From Mycolicibacterium vinylchloridicum (GTDB lineage Bacteria; Actinomycetota; Actinomycetes; Mycobacteriales; Mycobacteriaceae), in assembly GCF_013404075.1 (NCBI RefSeq), contig NZ_JACBJQ010000029.1, positions 16,962 to 80,961 of the forward strand: a stretch of DNA of 64,000 nucleotides, in the 5' to 3' direction. Each line of letters opens with the position of its first letter. Positions within the stretch are counted from its first letter, which is position 1. The notes below the pieces were generated by a model. It searched no databases. It saw only the letters and a list, made by a program, of their open reading frames with translations, and was not told where the DNA came from. A program made the position numbers and the translations under genes. Shown here in pieces: positions 41,724 through 49,675 of this stretch.

Positions 41724-41756
41724 TGGTCTGACCATAATAACTATTCGGGCTATACT
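41724..41756 (+). promoter_or_regulatory. FadR-type operator on the luxR2 promoter
   Basis: TGGTCTGACCA (41724-41734) is perfect. CTGACC within it (41728-41733) serves as a -35-like box 17 bases ahead of TATACT (41751-41756), a very good -10. A repressor here would occlude polymerase directly. Confidence 0.75.
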
Positions 41757-41863
41757 GCAGTCTTTGACGGTAAGTGGCGCACGTCACATACTTGTCCCCA
41801 CACGGCCGCCGGCGTCCTGACCGCGCTGGTCGCACCCATGGGACGAGCGCGGGAGGAGGCGAG

Positions 41864-43018
41864 ATGAGCCAACATGCACAGTCGGCAACCGACTTCCTCC
41901 AGCAGGCGTGGGACATCGTTCGCATGACCGAAGAGATCGTCGGGGTTGACGATCTGTATCCCGCCGGACCCGATGCCGACCCGCAAGCCACCGACGCCGC
42001 CTTATCGGCTGCCCGCCACGCCTTGACCCGACGCCTCGAACTGACCAGCGTCTCGAGGAAGTTCCGCGACCAGGCTTCGCTGGCTGCACTGGCGCTTCGA
42101 GCCGAACAGGCCCAGGTCGCACTCAAGGACATGCTCCTGGGAACCCAGCGCGTGCGCCTGGAAAGTGTGCAGAACGCGATCAACGGACTCCGCGGTGCGA
42201 CCACCGCGGCCGCCCTGGTCGAGCGCATCCCAACCGAGGTTTACCGGATGGGCTTCTCCCGGGTGCTGTTCTCCCGGATTCAGAACGGAATGTGGCTGAC
42301 CTGCTCTGCCTTCGCCGGGGCAGATCTGGAGATGGCGTCGAAAATGGTCGAGGCGGGCCTGGCCCACCCACGGCAACTGGCCGGCCCGCTGTTGGAGTCA
42401 GAGATGGTCCGGCACGGTGCTCCAATCCTGGTGACCGACCCGCAGACCCACCCCGGTGTCCATCCCGAACTTCTCGAGGCGGTTCAGACACCGGCGTACG
42501 TGGCAGCACCGGTGTTCAGCTGGGGCAAGCCCATCGGGCTCGTACACGCCGACCGCCAAGCCGGGGCGGCGCGCGTCACAGAGTTCGATCGGGATGTGCT
42601 CGGGATGTTCGCCGCAGGCCTCGGACTGGCCTTCGAGCGCAACCTGATGATCGAGCGGCTCAGGGCGATGCGCCGCGCCGCACAGGAGCACGCGCGCCTG
42701 GCAGGCGCACTGGCCGACGACTTCACCCTGGACGTCATCGACTCGGCTGGACCCGCGCTGTCCTGGGCGGATGACGTCGTCGGCCGGGGTTCTGCCGGCG
42801 GTGATGACGCAGCCGCCGCACCGTTGTCTGACCTGACCTCGCGCGAAGCGGAAGTCCTTCGCGCCATCGCGGCCGGTAAGACCAACGCCCAGATTGCCGC
42901 GTCGCTCTATGTCACAGAGGGAACGATCAAATCCCACGTCAAACACATCCTGCGCAAGATGGGCGCATCCAACCGAACCGAAGCCGTCGCCAAGTATCAC
43001 CGGGCCCGCGGGAGGTAG
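41864..43018 (+). CDS. GAF-LuxR regulator 2
   Basis: The ATG at 41864 follows GGGAGGAGG; the product is 384 residues, the same as regulator 1. Layout: helical N-terminus (1-115) with VDDLYPAGPDADPQATDAAL, GAF-like domain (about 120-270, with RMGFSRVLFSRIQNGMWLTC), and LuxR helix-turn-helix (about 320-378, LTSREAEVLRAIAAGKTNAQ). Its promoter carries a FadR-type operator at the -35 position. Tandem with regulator 3, it lies between the ferredoxin and P450 genes and probably controls them. Confidence 0.92.
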   Translation: MSQHAQSATDFLQQAWDIVRMTEEIVGVDDLYPAGPDADPQATDAALSAARHALTRRLELTSVSRKFRDQASLAALALRAEQAQVALKDMLLGTQRVRLESVQNAINGLRGATTAAALVERIPTEVYRMGFSRVLFSRIQNGMWLTCSAFAGADLEMASKMVEAGLAHPRQLAGPLLESEMVRHGAPILVTDPQTHPGVHPELLEAVQTPAYVAAPVFSWGKPIGLVHADRQAGAARVTEFDRDVLGMFAAGLGLAFERNLMIERLRAMRRAAQEHARLAGALADDFTLDVIDSAGPALSWADDVVGRGSAGGDDAAAAPLSDLTSREAEVLRAIAAGKTNAQIAASLYVTEGTIKSHVKHILRKMGASNRTEAVAKYHRARGR

Positions 43019-43025
43019 AGCACCT

Positions 43026-43068
43026 CCTCCTCTTGGGAGATGTGCCGACAACGTCATCTTCATAGCGT
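43026..43068 (+). promoter_or_regulatory. CCCC/GGGG-like site with TAGCGT promoter, luxR3
   Basis: CCTCCTCTTGGGAG (43026-43039) is a weaker motif copy. TAGCGT at 43063-43068 is placed 23 bases further on, about two helical turns closer than at 41027. The predicted transcription start is at or next to GTG 43076. Confidence 0.4.
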
Positions 43069-43075
43069 CAATGGG

Positions 43076-43993
43076 GTGGCACCTCCACACCGGGTTCTGC
43101 GCTCGGTAGACGCCGATGGCCCTTCCGCGGTAGCACCGGATGGCAGACCAACGGCGGCCACCGAGGCCTTGGCGCGCCTGCGGCGGCTGTCCACCAACAC
43201 CGATCTCGCCGATCGCCTGCCGCTCGAACTGTGCAGGGCCGGCTTCAGCCGCGTGCTGTTCTCCCGCATCCAGCGCAATATGTGGATGGTGCGCTCCGCG
43301 CACGCCGCCGGGGACCCCGACCTCACCGAGACCTTGTTGCGAGTCGGTCGGGCGCACCCGCGGCGCCTGTGCGCACCGTTGCCGGAAAGCACGATGGTGC
43401 GCGACAAAGCACCCATCCTTGTGACCGACCCCCAATCCGATCCACACGTGAACACCGACCTGGTAGCGGTCGTCAAGCCCGACGTGTACATCGCTGCGCC
43501 CATCTATGTCTGGCAGACACCGGTGGGGCTGTTGCACGCCGACGCGCCGTCGGCGTCCGGCGATGTCGGCACCGAGGACCGGGACCTGTTGGGACTGTTC
43601 GCCGAGGGTCTCGGCACGATCATGGAGCGCAACATCGTGATGGAACGGATGCAGTCGCTGCGCACCGCGTCGAAAGATCACGCCAATGAAATGTATTCCT
43701 TGACAGATATTTTCGATGATGTCATCGATATGACTGAGTACATCACCGCCAGCGGCACGCCCGATGTGCGCGCCGCCGATGACAGCACCGGACATCTGAC
43801 ACACCGGGAGCAGCAGGTGCTGGTGCTGATGTCGGCCGGTAAGACCAACGCCCAGATCGCCGCACGTCTGTTCATCTCCGAAGGAACCGTCAAATCTCAC
43901 GTCCGGCACATCATGCAGAAACTCGAGGCGGGCAACCGCACGGATGCTGTTGCCCGCTACCAACAATCACGCGGCGTCCCCCCTCTGCCGTAG
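43076..43993 (+). CDS. GAF-LuxR regulator 3, N-terminally short
   Basis: An ATG at 43040 is in frame but overlaps the likely operator and lacks a spaced ribosome binding site. I prefer GTG 43076, about 8 bases after TAGCGT, which would give a leaderless message and 305 residues. The GAF-like domain (about 35-190; RAGFSRVLFSRIQRNMWMVR) and helix-turn-helix (about 240-297; LTHREQQVLVLMSAGKTNAQ) match regulators 1 and 2, but the 65-residue N-terminal helical part is missing. The linker before the helix-turn-helix is unusually Asp/Met-rich. It precedes the P450 gene. Confidence 0.85.
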   Translation: MAPPHRVLRSVDADGPSAVAPDGRPTAATEALARLRRLSTNTDLADRLPLELCRAGFSRVLFSRIQRNMWMVRSAHAAGDPDLTETLLRVGRAHPRRLCAPLPESTMVRDKAPILVTDPQSDPHVNTDLVAVVKPDVYIAAPIYVWQTPVGLLHADAPSASGDVGTEDRDLLGLFAEGLGTIMERNIVMERMQSLRTASKDHANEMYSLTDIFDDVIDMTEYITASGTPDVRAADDSTGHLTHREQQVLVLMSAGKTNAQIAARLFISEGTVKSHVRHIMQKLEAGNRTDAVARYQQSRGVPPLP

Positions 43994-44044
43994 AAACATT
44001 GACCCCATCAGTGGATGTGTCCGCGGTCACAGCGGACTTAGCAT
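43980..44044 (+). promoter_or_regulatory. Degenerate CCCC half-site with TAGCAT promoter, P450
   Basis: CCCCTCT (43980-43986) keeps the left half of the motif only. TAGCAT (44039-44044) follows 44 bases after the 15-bp motif frame, the same distance as at the stronger promoters. It overlaps the luxR3 stop. The P450 ATG is at 44100. Confidence 0.3.
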
Positions 44045-44099
44045 CGCCACACCGGCTCCCAATTCATGGCCGGGATGACGGACAGCTGAGGGACACTTC

Positions 44100-45368
44100 A
44101 TGAGCACTGCCGCCGAGGGTATCGACACCAGGCTGAACTCGCTGGAATTCTGGGCCAAGCCGCGGCCCTATCGCCACGAGGCGTTCAAATGGCTGCGCAA
44201 CAACCAGCCGATCAGCTGGAACGATGCGCCAGACTCCCTCGACCCGAATCTGCAGAACGCCAAAGGCTTCTGGTCGCTGGTGAAGCACCGCCACCTCCGC
44301 GAGGTCTCGCGCAACGTCGAGGTGTTCAGTTCGGCTGAGGGCGTCTTCATCGACGACTTCCCGCAGTTGGAGGACATGTTGTCGTTCATCGTGACCGACC
44401 CGCCGCGGCACACCGAGATGCGCAATATCGTCACGGTGGCGTTCACCCCGCGCAACATCCGCAAGATGTCGGACAAGATCGGCGGCATCGTCAGCGGCAT
44501 CGTCGATGACGTCGCATACCGCGGCGAAGGGGACTTGTGCGAGCTCATCACCAAGGAGGTTCCCGGGCGCGTCTTCTGCAGCATGCTCGGAATCACGGAC
44601 AACGACCAGATTCAGTACACGATGGATGCCGCCGAACAGTTCGCCTGTTGGAACGACCCGGAGTACGCCCACATCGGCTCTCCGCTGATGGTCTTTGCCG
44701 ACGCGTCGATGAAGCTGGCCACCCTCGCCAACGAACTGGTACCGGACCGGATCAAGAATCCCGGCGACGACCTGCTGACGTGGGTCGCCGAGGCGCAGTA
44801 CGAAGGCCACAAGCTGTCCCAGCAGGAAGTCGGAGTCTTCTTCGCACTGCTGGCCGCCGGCGCGAACGACACCACCAGGCACGCAATGGCCCACTGCCTG
44901 AACCTGTTCCAGGAGCATCCCGATCAGCTGGACTACCTGATGGCGGATTTCGAGGGCCGGGCCGACAACGCGGTCAACGAGGCGCTACGGATGGAACCTC
45001 CGCTGATGCACTTCCGCCGCACCGCAACACAGGACTACCAGCTCGACGACGTCACCATCAAGGAAGGCGACAAGGTGGTGTTGTGGTATATCGCGAGCAA
45101 CCGCGACGAGGAAGTATTCCAAGACCCGGACACGATGGACATCAGCCGCGACGACAAGCACAACCCGCACCAGTCATTCGGCGCCGGTGGCCCGCATTAC
45201 TGCCTCGGCCACATCCTTGGCCGTGAGGTCATCAAGGCCGAGATGCGCGAGATCTACCACCGCATGCAGAATCTCGAGGTGGGCGAGCCCGACCTGCTGT
45301 TGTCAAACTTCATGAACGGGGTGAAGCGACTGCCCGCCACCTGGACGCCGGAGAAGAAGCGGTCCTAG
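44100..45368 (+). CDS. Cytochrome P450
   Basis: This 422-residue soluble bacterial P450 has all core motifs: AGANDTTRHA (I helix, Thr258/259 for oxygen activation), E294-A-L-R297 (ExxR), and the heme loop FGAGGPHYCLG with ligand C368. MHFRRTATQDYQLDD is the usual beta1 segment. The overall look is that of the CYP125/CYP142/CYP188-like group in mycobacteria that hydroxylates terpenoid or sterol side chains, but I cannot place the family. Likely electron donor is the ferredoxin at 41476. It provides the alcohol for the NDMA-type dehydrogenase. Confidence 0.93.
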   Translation: MSTAAEGIDTRLNSLEFWAKPRPYRHEAFKWLRNNQPISWNDAPDSLDPNLQNAKGFWSLVKHRHLREVSRNVEVFSSAEGVFIDDFPQLEDMLSFIVTDPPRHTEMRNIVTVAFTPRNIRKMSDKIGGIVSGIVDDVAYRGEGDLCELITKEVPGRVFCSMLGITDNDQIQYTMDAAEQFACWNDPEYAHIGSPLMVFADASMKLATLANELVPDRIKNPGDDLLTWVAEAQYEGHKLSQQEVGVFFALLAAGANDTTRHAMAHCLNLFQEHPDQLDYLMADFEGRADNAVNEALRMEPPLMHFRRTATQDYQLDDVTIKEGDKVVLWYIASNRDEEVFQDPDTMDISRDDKHNPHQSFGAGGPHYCLGHILGREVIKAEMREIYHRMQNLEVGEPDLLLSNFMNGVKRLPATWTPEKKRS

Positions 45369-45731
45369 TCTCAGCCGCGGGCCGGTGCTGCAGCGCGTGG
45401 TGAGGCGTCCGGCTGCCGGATGACCAACACATCGGACACGAAGGACAATGCCACCGCCGCACAACCCATCCTGATCGCAGTGGTGCTCCAGATCGGCCAG
45501 CCCCGTGCGCAGCCGGTGGTGACAGGCCGCCACCAACACCGCATAGCCGGTGATCTGTGCCGCCTCCATCACGCCGGGTCACGCCACCTTCGAACCGCGG
45601 GCATGCCCAGCGTCGCCCGGACCCCACCGCCAGTCACCATCCGGTGGGAGGCCGTCGAGGGCGATGGTCCTGGATGCCTGATAAAGATTCACTAACACAG
45701 CTGGAAAAGTTCAGGTGAGAAGCAATGCATA
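45369..45731. other. Intergenic region of 363 bases
   Basis: No confident gene. Overlapping short frames exist on both strands; the one with the best codon use is described as a possible decayed gene at 45371-45569 (-). The last 60 bases are A/T-richer and contain TTCACTAACA (about 45689-45698), a 10-mer also found at 56696-56705. They probably hold the promoter of the TetR gene at 45732. Confidence 0.5.
45371..45569 (-). pseudogene. Possible decayed small gene
   Basis: From ATG 45569 on the minus strand about 44 codons (MEAAQITGYAVLVAACHHRL...) show strong high-GC third positions. The bias then shifts to another frame at a GGCGGTGGC run (about 45450), reading ALSFVSDVLVIRQPDASPRA to a stop at 45371. 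Joining the frames would give about 66 residues. This could be a frameshifted remnant, a sequencing slip, or chance. No family recognised. Confidence 0.25.
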
Positions 45732-46370
45732 ATGAATCCGCATACACATCCGGAGGTGGGAACGATCGTCACAGACTCGCGGGGCGAAACGCCCGCCCAC
45801 GTTCGCACTCGCGATCCAGAACGCAAGAACCGGATCTTGACCGCGGCGGCAGACCTGGTCGCCCGTAAGGGCTACCACGCGGTATCCATCGCCGAGATCG
45901 GCGCTGCCGCCGGAATCACCGGCTCCGGGGTCTATCGCCATTTCGACAGCAAGTCAGCCGTCTTGGTGGCGTTGTTCGACCGGGTGATCGACGACCTACT
46001 CCGCGACGAGCAGGACATCCTGGACGCGACGACCGACCTGGGGGACGCGCTGAGCCAATTGATCGCCGGGCAGGTCGAATTCGTGGTCGGCGACCGGGAA
46101 TTGGCGCAGGTCTATCACAACGAGATCAACAATCTCCCCGAAGAGGACCAGCGCAGGCTTCGACGCAAGCAACGCCTCTATCTCGAGGAGTGGGTGCACC
46201 TGGTCGACGAACTGCGCGACGATGTCAACGACGCCGAGGCGCGGACCGTCGTGCATGCAGCGATCGGGGCCATCCAGTCAACGCTGTTCCACGGCGTCGG
46301 ACTAGCCGAGGACCGGTTGCGGACGTTGCTCACCGAATCCGCCCGGGCTGTGCTGGGCATCAGCGACTGA
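45732..46370 (+). CDS. TetR-family regulator (tetR3)
   Basis: This 212-residue protein has an N-terminal helix-turn-helix (IAEIGAAAGITGSGVYRHF, then DSKSAVLVALFDRV; residues about 45-78) and a C-terminal domain of the TetR_C KstR2-like sort, with LAQVYHNEINNLPEEDQRRL. The first 25 residues are likely disordered. No 18-bp palindrome of the block C type is seen ahead of it. Its 3' end overlaps the convergent membrane protein gene by 69 bases. The target is unknown; P450 or the NMO-carboxylase block are possible. Confidence 0.88.
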   Translation: MNPHTHPEVGTIVTDSRGETPAHVRTRDPERKNRILTAAADLVARKGYHAVSIAEIGAAAGITGSGVYRHFDSKSAVLVALFDRVIDDLLRDEQDILDATTDLGDALSQLIAGQVEFVVGDRELAQVYHNEINNLPEEDQRRLRRKQRLYLEEWVHLVDELRDDVNDAEARTVVHAAIGAIQSTLFHGVGLAEDRLRTLLTESARAVLGISD

Positions 46371-47156
46371 CGCCGGCTCGGGAAGGAACTTGCTCAGGCC
46401 GTTGACGACAACGGCGCACAGCACGATCGACACCAGCGTCGCGAGGCCGATCACGGTGCGGGTTGCCAAGCCGTCGTCGAGATGGAGCGCGATGATCACC
46501 GGAGCGCCGAGACCGAAGTTCGCGCCGAAGAAGGTCATCGGGAAGACGATGAACAACCCCAGCAAGCCCCAGTTCGTCGCAACCTTGCGCCATACGAGAA
46601 CCGCGACAACGGTGAACAGCACGACCTGAGTGCCTTCGAGGACGCCAATCACCAAGGGGTAGTTCCAGATCCGCCCCAGGTACGGTCCGTAGTAGGTATA
46701 GACGTTCGTAGCGGTTCCGGTGACCTCGAAGACGCACGAGGCGACGATCTCGATCCCCCATACGGCGAACAGCCCGCGCCGGCCCAACCTGCCCTCGTAG
46801 ATGAGCCGTCCCGCATACAGGCAGGCCGTGGCGTACAGGATGACGTAGCCACTGTGTGTCCAGTTTGGTTGAGGCACAGCGAAAGCAGAGAAATGCACGA
46901 GGCCGGCGCCCGGCGACCCGTCGGAATGCGCATCGTAGAACCAGAGGTCGAAGGCAACGTCGTACAGCGGTTCCGCGAAGGCGGCCACACCGGCCGCCAG
47001 GCAGGCGATCAGGTAGAACGGGGTACGTTGCCTGATCCCCATCCACGCCGCGATCACCAGCATGGCAAGGACGATCACCCAACTGGCCCACGTAAACACG
47101 TTCTGCCACAAGAGGCTGAGCTCGTGCTGCATCACGTCGGTCGGCGTTCGGCCCAT
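46302..47156 (-). CDS. Polytopic membrane protein of unknown function
   Basis: This 284-residue protein has about seven hydrophobic helices (residues about 17-38, 46-62, 98-117, 128-147, 167-190, 200-222 and 228-250). AEPLYDVAFDLWFY and WNYPLVIGVLEGTQ resemble conserved segments of actinobacterial spirocyclase/AveC-like membrane proteins. AveC-type proteins act on spiroketals, but that likeness is only suggestive. It starts 82 bases from a CCCC/GGGG-type site that faces the divergent LLM oxidoreductase, so it could share control with it. Confidence 0.75.
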   Translation of the reverse strand: MGRTPTDVMQHELSLLWQNVFTWASWVIVLAMLVIAAWMGIRQRTPFYLIACLAAGVAAFAEPLYDVAFDLWFYDAHSDGSPGAGLVHFSAFAVPQPNWTHSGYVILYATACLYAGRLIYEGRLGRRGLFAVWGIEIVASCVFEVTGTATNVYTYYGPYLGRIWNYPLVIGVLEGTQVVLFTVVAVLVWRKVATNWGLLGLFIVFPMTFFGANFGLGAPVIIALHLDDGLATRTVIGLATLVSIVLCAVVVNGLSKFLPEPASVADAQHSPGGFGEQRPQPVLG

Positions 47157-47237
47157 TTCGACAGCTCCTTGATGGATGTTCCCAATAAGCTATGACCACG
47201 ACCGCCGGCACCACACATCCACAGAGGGGATTTGCCT

Positions 47238-47250
47238 CCCCACTCGGGGG
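47238..47250. promoter_or_regulatory. CCCC/GGGG-type activator site, LLM oxidoreductase promoter
   Basis: CCCCACTCGGGGG followed by TAAGG closely matches the copy at 49638 (CCCC-TCACT-GGGGG-TAA). An ACAGCGTCG box starts at 47262. The LLM gene starts at 47295 and the membrane protein gene diverges at 47156. Confidence 0.5.
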
Positions 47251-47294
47251 TAAGGAGCACGACAGCGTCGATGGGCCCATGCCAGGCTGCGAGC

Positions 47295-48338
47295 GTGTAT
47301 GTGGACAGCAATATCGGCGGCGGTATCGACGGAACCGGCGGCGGCGAGTTCGGCGTCCTGACCGAGCAGGTCGAGCAGGCGCAGCGGAGCGGTTTCGATG
47401 GGCTGTGGTCGACCGAAGTGAACAGAGACCCCTTCTTACCCTTGGTGGTTGCCGCCCAGAAAGCTCCGGCTATGCAGATCGGCACCGCGGTAGCGGTAGC
47501 GTTCGCCCGTAGCCCGATGACCACGGCCGCCGTCGCCAACGACCTGAACACCTTCAGCCGAGGGCGATTCGTGCTCGGCCTCGGTTCCCAGATCCAAGCT
47601 CACATCGAGCGACGCTTCAGCATGCCGTGGTCGGCCCCGGCAGCGAGAATGCGGGAATACATCCAAGCCCTCCACGCGATCTGGGCCAGCTGGCAGAACC
47701 ACGAGAAGTTGGACTTCCGCGGTGAGCACTACCAGCACACGCTGATGACGCCGATGTTCAGCCCGGAACCCAACCCGTTCGGCATCCCCCGAATCGTCCT
47801 GGCCGCCGTGGGGCCGAAGATGACAGCGGTGGCGGCCGAGCTGGCCGACGGCCTGCTGGTGCACGGGTTCACCACCGCGCGTTACCTGCGAGAGGTGACA
47901 CACCCGGTGATCGAGGAGGGCTTGCAGTCATCGGCGCGCCGACGCTCCGATTTCAGCGTCTGCTACCCGGGTTTGATCGTCACGGCCGACGACGAACGCG
48001 GTTATGCCGATGCGCTGCACCACGTCCGCCGGCAGATCGCCTTCTACGGTGCCACCCCGGCCTACCGGGCGGTGCTGGATCTCCACGGCTGGAGCGAGTT
48101 GCACACCGACCTGCACCGGCTGTCCAAGGCCGGCGACTGGACCACGATGGCCCACCTGATAGATGACGAGGTGTTGTCCACGTTCGCCGTCTGCGGTGAA
48201 CCCAAGCAGGTCGGTGCTGAGATCGTGCGCCGATTCGCCGGACTCGTCGACCGATTCACCGTGTACACGCCCTATCCCCTCGACGAGGCCACCCGCGCGA
48301 CCGTCGTCGAGGGGATCAAGCGTGCCGATCAGCCCTGA
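47295..48338 (+). CDS. LLM-class flavin-dependent oxidoreductase
   Basis: GTG 47295 is chosen because the family begins with a KVDSNLGGGL-like strand, here VYVDSNIGGGID; longer frames reach into the operator. The 347-residue product is a luciferase-like TIM-barrel protein: GFDGLWSTEVNRDPFLPL, FARSPMTTAAVANDLNTFSR and RFVLGLGSQIQAHIERRF. This pattern is that of mycobacterial TIGR03617-like F420-type proteins. It probably uses reduced F420 or FMN to oxidise or reduce a hydrophobic ring substrate. Its 3' end overlaps the convergent acyl-CoA dehydrogenase by 10 bases. Confidence 0.87.
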   Translation: MYVDSNIGGGIDGTGGGEFGVLTEQVEQAQRSGFDGLWSTEVNRDPFLPLVVAAQKAPAMQIGTAVAVAFARSPMTTAAVANDLNTFSRGRFVLGLGSQIQAHIERRFSMPWSAPAARMREYIQALHAIWASWQNHEKLDFRGEHYQHTLMTPMFSPEPNPFGIPRIVLAAVGPKMTAVAAELADGLLVHGFTTARYLREVTHPVIEEGLQSSARRRSDFSVCYPGLIVTADDERGYADALHHVRRQIAFYGATPAYRAVLDLHGWSELHTDLHRLSKAGDWTTMAHLIDDEVLSTFAVCGEPKQVGAEIVRRFAGLVDRFTVYTPYPLDEATRATVVEGIKRADQP

Positions 48339-49573
48339 TTGGCCGCCGCGGCGGTGTTCAACAGGAATTCGCCGATGTAGGTCTGAGTCTGGTCGGCGTT
48401 GAGCGGCTGGAACATCGACGCAGCAGAATCCCGGTACAGCCGCTCGAAAATGGTTCCCTTACGGAATGATTCGCCGCCGACCAGGCTCATCGCCTTTCGT
48501 GACATGTGCAGGACGTTCTCGGAGGTGAAGGTCTTGGCGATGCCGAGATACGGGAAGCGCAGTTCCGGTTGCCAATCCTTGTCGCGTCCGTTGATCAGGT
48601 CCTCGCACGTCTGGTAGACGACCCGCTTGGACAGCTGGACCCGGGTGGCCATGTCGCCGATCCCGTCGATGATGTGCCCGACGTTCTTGACCTCGGTATC
48701 GGCAGCCACGATCGCGCCGAAGGTGGCGCCGAGGTGTTTCTTGGACAGTTTGGCGACCGACTCCTCCAGGATCCGGTACTGCATGCCGAGGTAGATGCTG
48801 GCGAACATCAGCGACGCCCACTCCAGGACACCGAAAGCCCCTGCGCGCCAGACTGACACGAAGCCGTCCTCGGGGATGAAGAAGCCGTCGAAGTGAATGA
48901 CCTGGGTACCCGTCGCGTGCATACCCAAAGCGTCCCAAGTCTTCTCGATACGCACGCCGTCACCGATTCCGTTCTCGTCGACCTTGAAATCGCCGATGAA
49001 CAGCTTCTCGGCGGCAACCCGGTCCTCGAACGTGTCCGGCAGATTTCCTTCGGCGTCGGTCTCGGTGGCGTTGGTGGTGATGATATCGGCCGCTTCGCTC
49101 AACGTCCCCCACGTCTTCTTGCCGTAGAGCTTCCATCCTCCGCCAGGCTGGGGCACCGCCCGCATGTCGGCCAGGCCGGAGAAGCCAGCCCGTTTCTCGG
49201 AGAACGGGCCGAAGATCAGCTCACCGTCGGCGACCCGCCCCATCCAATATTTGTTCTGCTCCTCGGTCATCAGGTTCCCGGCGATGCCGACCATGATGTA
49301 GTGCATGTTGTAGGCCAGGGTGATGGCGGAGTCGCCGCGCGACATCTCGGAGACCACCTTTGACACGTGCAGGATGTTGCCACCCGCTCCACCGAATTCC
49401 TTCGGCACCGGCAGCGCACCCAGGCCCGACTTCTTGAACACCTCGATCGACGGGTAGGCGAAGGTGTTCTCCTGGTCGTACTTCGGGCCGATCTCGCGGA
49501 AGAACTGGGAGACCTCCTGAGCCTTGGCGAAGTACGGGGCGAACTCCTCGTCCGTCATGTCCTGGTTGAGCAT
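48329..49573 (-). CDS. Acyl-CoA dehydrogenase-family protein
   Basis: The ATG at 49573 has GGAGAAAG 5 bases upstream; an ATG four codons earlier (49585) is also in frame. The 414-residue product has FGGAGGNILHVSKVVSEMSR, GDSAITLAYNMHYIM (N-terminal domain), PFSEKRAGFSGLADMRAV in place of TEPxxGSD, and KTWGTLSEAADIITTNAT. This form is close to the DszC/hydroxylase-like branch and to FadE-type proteins of uncertain activity. A CCCC/GGGG-type site lies about 65 bases upstream. It diverges from the SnoaL-ligase operon. Confidence 0.85.
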   Translation of the reverse strand: MLNQDMTDEEFAPYFAKAQEVSQFFREIGPKYDQENTFAYPSIEVFKKSGLGALPVPKEFGGAGGNILHVSKVVSEMSRGDSAITLAYNMHYIMVGIAGNLMTEEQNKYWMGRVADGELIFGPFSEKRAGFSGLADMRAVPQPGGGWKLYGKKTWGTLSEAADIITTNATETDAEGNLPDTFEDRVAAEKLFIGDFKVDENGIGDGVRIEKTWDALGMHATGTQVIHFDGFFIPEDGFVSVWRAGAFGVLEWASLMFASIYLGMQYRILEESVAKLSKKHLGATFGAIVAADTEVKNVGHIIDGIGDMATRVQLSKRVVYQTCEDLINGRDKDWQPELRFPYLGIAKTFTSENVLHMSRKAMSLVGGESFRKGTIFERLYRDSAASMFQPLNADQTQTYIGEFLLNTAAAANQG

Positions 49574-49637
49574 CACTTTCTCCATATCTGATTCCGCTGA
49601 GTGACGCCGATGCTGCTCCACGGCGAGGGTGCGCACA

Positions 49638-49651
49638 CCCCTCACTGGGGG
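49638..49651 (-). promoter_or_regulatory. CCCC/GGGG-type activator site, ACAD promoter
   Basis: CCCCTCACTGGGGG is read here as the minus-strand site (CCCCCAGTGAGGGG) for the acyl-CoA dehydrogenase starting at 49573. It is one of two motif copies 25 bases apart in this divergent region. Confidence 0.5.
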
Positions 49652-49675
49652 TAACTCGCTCCAACGACAGGGGAA

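Noticed and set aside
42398..43966. A 522-codon open frame on the minus strand
   Set aside because: Antisense to regulators 2 and 3; no recognisable protein features.
45420..45695. 91-codon frame on the plus strand after the P450
   Set aside because: No ribosome binding site, poor codon bias and no family likeness.
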